DNA of 64,000 bases. It comes from Streptosporangium pseudovulgare (lineage in GTDB: Bacteria > Actinomycetota > Actinomycetes > Streptosporangiales > Streptosporangiaceae). Positions 15,765 to 21,629 of the stretch are shown piece after piece. The first letter of the stretch is position 1. The number at the start of each line of letters is the position of its first letter. The stretch lies in NCBI RefSeq assembly GCF_014648055.1, contig NZ_BMQJ01000006.1, positions 186,001-250,000 of the forward strand, given 5' to 3'. The notes beneath the pieces are model-generated. The model made no database searches. It was not told where the DNA came from and saw nothing but the letters and a program-made list of their open reading frames with translations. Position numbers and translations under genes: made by a program.

Positions 15765-16271
15765 ATGATGCCAACCACCGGCCGAACTCCGTCAGGGCCC
15801 ACCGCGGCCCGGGAGGTCCTCGAACGGGAGTCGGCCGCCGTCCGCGCCGAGCTCGCCCGCGTCGACGCCAAGTCCGGGCTGCTGCTGTCCTGGGCCGGCG
15901 GCGCGTTCGCGGTCGTCGCCGCCCTCGGCGTCACGGGCGCGGACCGGCTGCCCGGACCGGCCGCGGCCGGTCTGTGGTCGTCCGCGGCGCTCTTGGCGGC
16001 CGCGGCGGCGGTGCTGCTGACCGCGGTCCGGCCGCGCATCCCTAGGGACGGGGGAACGGGCTTCGTCGTCCACGCCGCCGCCGGGAACGACGCGGAGCTG
16101 CTGTACCGGCTCGACCTGTCGGAGACCGGACGGCTGCAGGAGGCCGCCCACGAGGTGTGGCTGCTGTCGCGGCTCGCCGTGGCCAAGTACCGGACCATCC
16201 GGGTGGCCGTGGACCTGCTGCTGCTCGCCCTGGTCGTGCTGGCCGTCGCCCTGCCGCTGGCCAGGGGCTGA
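15765..16271 (+). CDS. Pycsar-effector-like (PycTM/DUF5706) membrane protein
   Basis: A 168-residue protein with the pattern of the PycTM family: an N-terminal helix ELARVDAKSGLLLSWAGG leading into a first membrane span, a second span (LWSSAALLAAAAAVLLTAV), a soluble loop, then a conserved SRLAVAKYRTIRVAVDLLLLAL leading into a last span. PycTM proteins are cyclic-nucleotide-activated membrane killers in Pycsar anti-phage systems. No pyrimidine cyclase is present in the window, so this could act alone, be triggered by a host enzyme, or have another role. AGGAGG lies 8 nt before the ATG (a second ATG follows directly). Family call is by pattern only. Confidence 0.72.
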   Translation: MMPTTGRTPSGPTAAREVLERESAAVRAELARVDAKSGLLLSWAGGAFAVVAALGVTGADRLPGPAAAGLWSSAALLAAAAAVLLTAVRPRIPRDGGTGFVVHAAAGNDAELLYRLDLSETGRLQEAAHEVWLLSRLAVAKYRTIRVAVDLLLLALVVLAVALPLARG

Positions 16272-16282
16272 GGGCGGGGCAC

Positions 16283-17167
16283 GTGAGCATCGCGGTCATG
16301 AACTGGGTGTGGCAGCACTCGCCCACCTCCGGCAACCAGCGCCTGGTCCTGCTCGCCCTCGCCGATGCCTGCTCGCGCGACGACGGGACCGGCTGCTGGC
16401 CGGCCGTGGCGACCATCGCCCGCAAGGCCAACATCAGCCCCCGCTCGGTACGGCGGGTCATCGGCGACCTGGTCGCCGCCGGACACCTGGTCGTGCACCG
16501 CGGGATCGGACCGCGCGGGACGAACGGGTACGCCCTCGTGCTCCGCGCGCCTGTGCGCAACGAGATCGAACCTGTGTACGAGTCTGTGGAAACTGTGGAT
16601 AACTCGTTCGACCCCGGACAGGATGTCACCCCTGACAACCTGTCCGGGCTGACACCGGCGACCGCGAGGGGTGACACGGGTGACAGGGGAGGGGTGACAC
16701 GGGTGTCACCCGATCCACCAAAGAACCACCAGGAACCACCACCGCCTCCGCGGGCGCGCGCGACCGCCGCTCCGGCGGCGAGCCGGGCGCCGGGCGGCGG
16801 CGGGGAGCCCGGACAGGAGATCCCCGAACCGGTCCGGCGCTTCACCGCCGCGCTCGGAGCGGCCTGGCCGCTGTCGCCGACGCAGGTCCGCCGCCTCGCC
16901 CCGGCCGTCACGGCCGCGCTGGCCGAGGGCTGGACGCCCGCCGAGCTGGCCGGGCACGTCGGCGCGAACACCCTCGGCGTCCGCAACGCCTACGCCGTCC
17001 TGAGCAGCCGCCTGGCCGACCTGCCCGACCCGCCGCGCGCGACGCCCCGGGTCGATCCCGCCGACCGGACGCTGGCCGAGGCCCTGGCCGCCGGCTGCCC
17101 GCACGGCGCCGCCCACCCCGGCCGGTGCGCCCTGTGCCGACGTGGCCGAGTCACGGATGCCCCGTGA
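16283..17167 (+). CDS. Helix-turn-helix replication initiator (lambda-O-like layout)
   Basis: A 294-residue protein. Residues about 6-85 are a winged helix of the phage/plasmid initiator type (MNWVWQHSPTSGNQRLVLLALAD, then RSVRRVIGDLVAAGHLVVHRG). The middle (about 110-175) is Gly/Pro/Ala rich, apparently disordered, and its DNA holds GTGACA iterons. The C-terminal part contains a conserved helical domain and a possible zinc knuckle (CPHGAAHPGRCALC). Initiators whose own gene carries the origin are known from lambda O. The start is GTG; the ATG at 16298 is an alternative. The stop overlaps the next frame as GTGA. Confidence 0.8.
   Translation: MSIAVMNWVWQHSPTSGNQRLVLLALADACSRDDGTGCWPAVATIARKANISPRSVRRVIGDLVAAGHLVVHRGIGPRGTNGYALVLRAPVRNEIEPVYESVETVDNSFDPGQDVTPDNLSGLTPATARGDTGDRGGVTRVSPDPPKNHQEPPPPPRARATAAPAASRAPGGGGEPGQEIPEPVRRFTAALGAAWPLSPTQVRRLAPAVTAALAEGWTPAELAGHVGANTLGVRNAYAVLSSRLADLPDPPRATPRVDPADRTLAEALAAGCPHGAAHPGRCALCRRGRVTDAP
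16625..16711. repeat. GTGACA iterons inside the initiator gene, candidate origin
   Basis: GGTGACA-type words occur at 16671, 16680 and 16694 and in reverse at 16625 and 16704. At 16692-16711 two copies form a dyad with 9-bp arms GGGTGACAC and GTGTCACCC around GG. The word is the same as in the repeats after the translocase gene. Confidence 0.6.
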
Positions 17168-17262
17168 CGGCCCGTCCAGAAGCGGCCCCGGAGCCAACCG
17201 CCAAGCAAGCCACCGGGGCCGCACTCCCGAACGACGAGACGACGAACAGGAGCGTGACCATC

Positions 17263-17418
17263 ATGACCGCGACCAGGAGAACCGACCAGCAGGGCGTCCA
17301 CGTGGTGCTCCCGCAGGGCCCGCCGGCGCTGAACGCCCGCGCCGCGCGGGAGCTGTTGGAGATCCTGCTGGAGGCGCACGCCGAGCTGCGCGGCGGCGCC
17401 GTACCCGACGTCGCCTGA
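17263..17418 (+). CDS. Small protein between initiator and integrase
   Basis: A 51-residue protein from ATG 17263, with AGGAG about 10 nt upstream; an in-frame GTG at 17164 overlapping the initiator stop would give 84 residues. It is helical at the C-terminus (NARAARELLEILLEAHAELRG) with no known motif. Small proteins of this kind often precede integrase genes in AICEs; I cannot assign a function. Confidence 0.55.
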   Translation: MTATRRTDQQGVHVVLPQGPPALNARAARELLEILLEAHAELRGGAVPDVA

Positions 17419-17456
17419 CAGCCCGGAAGGTCCCGAGGAAGGAGTTGGAGAGCACG

Positions 17457-19160
17457 ATGCGGTTCGCGTTCTACGGCCGGGTCTCGACCGAGGACAACCA
17501 GGACCCCGAGTCGTCAAGGGCCTGGCAGATCACCCGGTCCCGGGCGCTGATCGAGGCGAGGGGCGGGGAGATCGTCGCCGAGTTCTTCGACGTCGACAAG
17601 TCCCGCTCGATCCCCTGGCAGCGGCGTCCGCGGGCCGCGGCCCTGCTGGCCGAGCTGCGCGACCCGGGCCGCGGGTTCGAGGCCGTGGTGATCGGCGAGC
17701 CGCATCGGGCGTTCTACGGCAACCAGTACGGCCTGACCTTCCCGATCTTCGAGCACTTCGGGGTGCCGCTGTGGGTGCCGGAGGTCGGCGGGCCGATCGA
17801 CCCGGCCAACGAGGCGCACGACCTGGTGATGAGCGTCTTCGGCGGGATGAGCAAGGGCGAGCGCAACCGGGTCAAGATCCGGGTGCGCAGCGCCATGTCG
17901 GCGCAAGCCCAGATGGAGGGCCGCTTCCTCGGCGGGCGGCCACCGTACGGCTACCGCCTGGGCGACGCGGGCCCGCACCCCAACCCGGCCAAGGCAGCCG
18001 ACGGCCGACGGCTGCACCGGCTGGAGCTCGACCCCGTGGCCGCGCCCGTGGTGGCCCGGATCTTCGCCGAGTTCCTGAACGGCCACGGCCTGTTCGCCAT
18101 CGCCGAGGGCCTCACCCGCGACGGCGTCCCCAGCCCTTCGGCGCACGACCCCGGACGCAACCGGCACCGCGTCGGCATCGCCTGGTCCAAGGGCGCGGTA
18201 CGGGCCATCCTCACCAACCCCCGCTACACCGGCCACCAGGTGTGGAACCGCCAGCGCAAGGACGAGGTCCTGCTCGACGTCGACGACGTCGGCCTCGGGC
18301 ACACCACCAAGCTGCGGTGGAACTCCCGTGAGGAGTGGGTCTGGTCCGACGACGTGGCCCACGCGCCGATCGTCAGCCCGGAGGACTTCACCGCGGCTCA
18401 GGACACGCTCGCGGGCCGGGGCGGACGGCGCAGCGGCCGGCGGACCCGGCGAACGAGCAATCCCTACCTCCTCCGGGGCCTGCTCTTCTGCGGCGTGTGC
18501 GAGCGGCGCATGCAGGGCAACTGGGTGAACGAGGCGCCGTACTACCGGTGCCGGTTCCCCGAGGAGTACGCGCTGGCCAACCGGGTCGTCCACCCGCGCA
18601 ACGTCTATCTCCGGGAGGACGTCCTCGTGCCGCGGCTCGACCGCTGGCTCGGCCGGCTCTTCGCACCGCATCGCGTGGAGGAGACCCTGAACGCCCTCGT
18701 GGCCGCCCAGCTGGTCGAGGCTCCGGAGGGCGAGGCGCTCGCCGTCGCGCGGCGGCAGATCGCCGAGTCGGACCGCAGGCTGGCCCAGCACCGGGCGGCG
18801 CTGGAGGCCGGCGCCGATCCGGCGGTGGTCGCGGGCTGGATCCGCGAGGAGCAGGCCAGGAAGGCAGAGGCCGAGGCGAGGCTCCGGCGGGTTCCGCTGC
18901 GCCGGCGGCGGCTCGACCGCGACGACCTGGCGGCCATGATGCGGACGCTGGGCGACATGGTGCGGGTGCTGGGCGAGGCCGAGCCCGCGCGCAAGGCGCG
19001 GATCTACGGGGGACTGAACCTGAGGCTGACCTACCACCCCGGCAAAAGAAAAGTGCTGGTCAGCTCTGGAGCTGACCAGCACCTCATAGGCGAATCGAAT
19101 GTGTCCGAGGGGGGACTTGAACCCCCATGCCCCGCAAAGGGCACTAGCACCTCAAGCTAG
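17457..19160 (+). CDS. int: Large serine recombinase integrase
   Basis: A 567-residue integrase. The resolvase domain starts at once: FYGRVSTEDNQ with the nucleophile Ser10, followed by DVDKSRSIPWQRRP and the helix MSKGERNRVKIRVR. A recombinase domain (PPYGYRLG, HGLFAIAEGLTRDGVPSP, NPRYTGHQVW) and a zinc-ribbon-like segment (LLFCGVCERRMQGN) follow, then a coiled-coil-like region. GGAG lies 6 nt before the ATG; the longer frame from 17142 is not used. The last 22 codons lie in the right att repeat and antisense to tRNA-Leu. Serine integrases mostly use protein-coding targets, so a tRNA target is less usual. Confidence 0.95.
   Translation: MRFAFYGRVSTEDNQDPESSRAWQITRSRALIEARGGEIVAEFFDVDKSRSIPWQRRPRAAALLAELRDPGRGFEAVVIGEPHRAFYGNQYGLTFPIFEHFGVPLWVPEVGGPIDPANEAHDLVMSVFGGMSKGERNRVKIRVRSAMSAQAQMEGRFLGGRPPYGYRLGDAGPHPNPAKAADGRRLHRLELDPVAAPVVARIFAEFLNGHGLFAIAEGLTRDGVPSPSAHDPGRNRHRVGIAWSKGAVRAILTNPRYTGHQVWNRQRKDEVLLDVDDVGLGHTTKLRWNSREEWVWSDDVAHAPIVSPEDFTAAQDTLAGRGGRRSGRRTRRTSNPYLLRGLLFCGVCERRMQGNWVNEAPYYRCRFPEEYALANRVVHPRNVYLREDVLVPRLDRWLGRLFAPHRVEETLNALVAAQLVEAPEGEALAVARRQIAESDRRLAQHRAALEAGADPAVVAGWIREEQARKAEAEARLRRVPLRRRRLDRDDLAAMMRTLGDMVRVLGEAEPARKARIYGGLNLRLTYHPGKRKVLVSSGADQHLIGESNVSEGGLEPPCPAKGTSTSS
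19044..19082 (-). terminator. Terminator of tRNA-Leu carried by the element
   Basis: Arms GTGCTGGTCAGCTC and GAGCTGACCAGCAC (19053-19066 and 19069-19082) form a strong hairpin, followed on the minus strand by TTTTCTTTT. It is downstream of tRNA-Leu, inside the element and within the integrase coding sequence. Confidence 0.85.
19094..19123. repeat. Right att repeat (within tRNA-Leu 3' end)
   Basis: Perfect 30-bp match to 6352-6381. It covers the tRNA 3' acceptor and T-arm side and 8 bases past the tRNA end, so integration leaves the tRNA intact. Confidence 0.88.
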
Positions 19161-19187
19161 CGCGTCTGCCTATTCCGCCACCCGGAC
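19102..19187 (-). tRNA. tRNA-Leu (anticodon GAG)
   Basis: An 86-nt class II tRNA. The acceptor stem GTCCGGG pairs with CTCGGAC, with one G-U pair. The anticodon stem CTAGC/GCTAG closes the loop TTGAGGT, giving GAG, which reads CUC/CUU. A long variable arm is present and the T-loop reads TTCAAGT. CCA is not encoded. Its 3' end is the integration site of the element. Confidence 0.96.
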
Positions 19188-19350
19188 GTGGTGCCTGCAC
19201 GAGAGACCGTCATCGCTCGTCGGCGGATTTAGGTTAGCAAACTCTTGGGCGTGCGTCATATCGGTTGCCCGGCGGCCCTCCCGGTGATGCCCCGCCGTCC
19301 CGGCGGCGGCAGGATGGGACGGCAAGCCGTACCAAGCGTAAGGAGTCGAC

Positions 19351-20658
19351 ATGACCGTGCTCAATGGCGAGGACGAGGTCGCCGAGCTGTGTCGTGACCT
19401 GATCCGGATCGACTCGACCAACACGGGGGACAACACCGGCCCCGGCGAGCGGGCCGCCGCCGAGTACGTCGCCGGGAAACTGGCCGAGGTCGGGCTGGAG
19501 CCCCGGATCCTGGAGTCGGACGACCGCCGGGCGAGCGTGATCGCCCGCATCGAGGGGGAGGACTCCTCCCGTGGCGCGCTCCTCCTGCACGGGCACCTCG
19601 ACGTCGTCCCCTTCCACGCCGAGGACTGGACCCACCACCCGCTCAGCGGGGAGATCGCCGACGGCTGCGTCTGGGGACGCGGCGCGGTCGACATGAAGAA
19701 CATGGACGCGATGATCCTCGCGGTCGTCCGGCAGCGGCTCAGCGAGGGCCGCCGCCCGCCGCGGGACGTGGTGCTGGCGTTCACCGCCGACGAGGAGGCC
19801 GGCGGCGCGTACGGCGCGCAGTGGCTGTCCGAAGAGCACCCCGAACTGTTCGAGGGCTGCACCGAGGCGATCGGCGAGGTCGGCGGGTTCAGCGTCTCCC
19901 TCGACGACGACCGCAGGCTCTACCTCATCGAGGCGGCGGAGAAGGGCATCGCCTGGATGCGGCTGACCGCCCGCGGCCGGGCCGGTCACGGCTCGATGCT
20001 CAGCGCCGAGAACGCGATCACCGAGCTCGCCGAGGCCGTCGGCCGGATCGGCCGCTACGAGTGGCCGGTACGGCTCACGCCCACGGTCGAGACCTTCCTC
20101 GTCGAGACCTCCCGGGCGCTGGGGGTGGAGCTCGACCTGGACGACGCCGAGGCGACCGTGGCCAAGCTCGGCCCGCTGGCCCGGATGATCGGCGCGGTGC
20201 TGCGCAACACCGCCAACCCGACCATGCTGCAGGGCGGTTACAAGGCCAACGTCATCCCGCAGACCGCGACCGCGCACGTGGACGGGCGATTCCTGCCCGG
20301 CTACGAGGACGAGTTCTTCAAGACGATCGACGAACTGCTCGGCCCCAACGTGACCAGGGAATTCGTCTACCACGACATCGCCCTGGAGACCGGGTTCGAC
20401 GGGCCGCTGGTGCGCGCGATGGCCGACGCGCTGGTCGCGGAGGACCCGGGGGCGCTGGCCGTGCCGTACACGCTGTCCGGCGGTACGGACCTGAAGGCGT
20501 TCAGCAGGCTGGGCATGCGAGGGTTCGGCTTCGCGCCGCTGCGGCTTCCCGCCGACCTGGACTTCTCCGGGATGTTCCACGGCGTGGACGAGCGGGTGCC
20601 GGTCGACTCCCTGCAGTTCGGTGTACGGGTTCTTGACCGTTTCCTGGACGCCTGCTGA
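19351..20658 (+). CDS. M20/M25/M40-family metallopeptidase
   Basis: A 435-residue two-domain di-zinc hydrolase of the ArgE/DapE/ACY1 type. Metal and catalytic residues are visible: His82 and Asp84 in HGHLDVV, the bridging Asp114 in GRGAVDMKN, and the catalytic pair Glu148-Glu149 in ADEEAGG. A lid/dimer domain occupies about 190-310, and a late His is in the SGMFHGVDERV segment. The substrate (peptide, N-acyl amino acid) cannot be told. AAGGAG lies 6 nt before the ATG. No signal peptide is visible, so it is cytoplasmic. It lies just outside the right end of the element. Confidence 0.93.
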   Translation: MTVLNGEDEVAELCRDLIRIDSTNTGDNTGPGERAAAEYVAGKLAEVGLEPRILESDDRRASVIARIEGEDSSRGALLLHGHLDVVPFHAEDWTHHPLSGEIADGCVWGRGAVDMKNMDAMILAVVRQRLSEGRRPPRDVVLAFTADEEAGGAYGAQWLSEEHPELFEGCTEAIGEVGGFSVSLDDDRRLYLIEAAEKGIAWMRLTARGRAGHGSMLSAENAITELAEAVGRIGRYEWPVRLTPTVETFLVETSRALGVELDLDDAEATVAKLGPLARMIGAVLRNTANPTMLQGGYKANVIPQTATAHVDGRFLPGYEDEFFKTIDELLGPNVTREFVYHDIALETGFDGPLVRAMADALVAEDPGALAVPYTLSGGTDLKAFSRLGMRGFGFAPLRLPADLDFSGMFHGVDERVPVDSLQFGVRVLDRFLDAC

Positions 20659-20730
20659 ACCGATCCTCGGAAAAGCATTACGGTGACTCCGTGTAGTGCT
20701 AACGTAGCTTTCCGTTGATGGGGGCGGGCC

Positions 20731-21390
20731 ATGCGAAAAGCAGGTCCACCAGAGCTTCGAGGAGGCTGCGTGGCACGCGTGCCGTATGGGCGGTGGGGGG
20801 CGTTCTCGCCCGCCGTCCGGCGCGTGCCCGCGGCCGTCTCCGCCGACGGCGCGGTCTTCGCGCGGGATGACCGGATGGCGCGGTTTGCGGCCGGCTCCCG
20901 GCTGATCGTCAGGCGAGTGCTCTCCATCGGCGGCCTGCTGGCCGCCGGATGGCTGCTCGCGGTCGTCTTCGGACTTCTCGGCGCCGCTCCGGCCGCTGCG
21001 GACACCACCGCGGCGGCCGGAGCGGCCGGTTCGCGCGCCCCCGTCCCCGCCGCTTCCGGACCGGCCGTCAGGGCCGGTGTCTTCCCCGCGGAGAGTGGCA
21101 TGTCTTCGGCGTCGGGCGACGCCGAGGCGATGGCCGGGCGAGGCGTGGACGGGCTCACCAGCCAGTCCGGGCCGGTGTCCCCGACCCCCGCCGCCGTTGA
21201 CCACGGCTCCGGCACCGATGGGTTCCTGCCTCAGGGCAACGGCGGTTCCGGCCCCTCCGGGCCGGGTGTGGGGGATGTCGCGAGGTTCGTCTACGACCCG
21301 CGGCCCATGGCGCGGCGCGCCCCGCTGGCGTGCGTGCTCCCCCCTGTCGTCCGCACAGCGGCGGACGACCCCTCCTTCTCCCCTGACTGA
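20731..21390 (+). CDS. Hypothetical exported Ala/Gly-rich protein
   Basis: A 219-residue protein. A basic N-terminal region precedes a hydrophobic helix (about 62-85, VLSIGGLLAAGWLLAVVFGLLG) ending in AAPAAADTT, which looks like an internal start or a long signal sequence with a signal-peptidase site. The rest is Ala/Gly/Ser/Pro rich, with two Trp-free low-complexity stretches and one Cys near the end. A GTG 13 codons downstream is an alternative start. No family is recognised. It lies 240 bp before the chaplin-like gene and may be functionally linked to the cell surface; the remaining gap 21391-21629 is empty. Confidence 0.6.
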   Translation: MRKAGPPELRGGCVARVPYGRWGAFSPAVRRVPAAVSADGAVFARDDRMARFAAGSRLIVRRVLSIGGLLAAGWLLAVVFGLLGAAPAAADTTAAAGAAGSRAPVPAASGPAVRAGVFPAESGMSSASGDAEAMAGRGVDGLTSQSGPVSPTPAAVDHGSGTDGFLPQGNGGSGPSGPGVGDVARFVYDPRPMARRAPLACVLPPVVRTAADDPSFSPD

Positions 21391-21629
21391 CGCCGTGTCC
21401 CGCGTGCCCGGGTTTCCCCACCGGACACGCTCACCGGCCGCGGAGCGCGTCATGGCCTCCCCTCTGCGGGGAGTCGCTCCGCCCGCCGGACGACCGGTGA
21501 TCTCCAGTTCCTCGTGACGGCCGTCGGGGCTTTCCGCTGCACGCGTTCCCGTCAGGTTCTCGCGCGGCCTCGCATGCCCGCCACGAGACGTCAGGTATTC
21601 CCCCCGAACAACCGCAAGGAGCATCAAAC

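Larger units (their letters stand above)
6352..19123. mobile_element. Integrated AICE-like element in tRNA-Leu(GAG)
   Basis: About 12.8 kb bounded by perfect 30-bp direct repeats (6352-6381 and 19094-19123). The right copy is the 3' end of the intact tRNA-Leu; the left copy is the 3' tRNA fragment alone, as expected after site-specific integration. Inside are the AICE hallmarks: large serine integrase beside the tRNA, excisionase-like protein, GntR repressor, replication initiator, an FtsK/TraB-like translocase instead of a type IV secretion system, an SsgA-like protein and a DUF2637 membrane protein. The CRISPR array lies at the left end inside the repeats. The element looks complete, since every tra-region gene is open. 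Confidence 0.87.

Noticed and set aside
17142..17456. Longer N-terminus for the serine integrase
   Set aside because: The resolvase domain begins at ATG 17457 with a ribosome site; the preceding sequence codes for the small gene in another frame.
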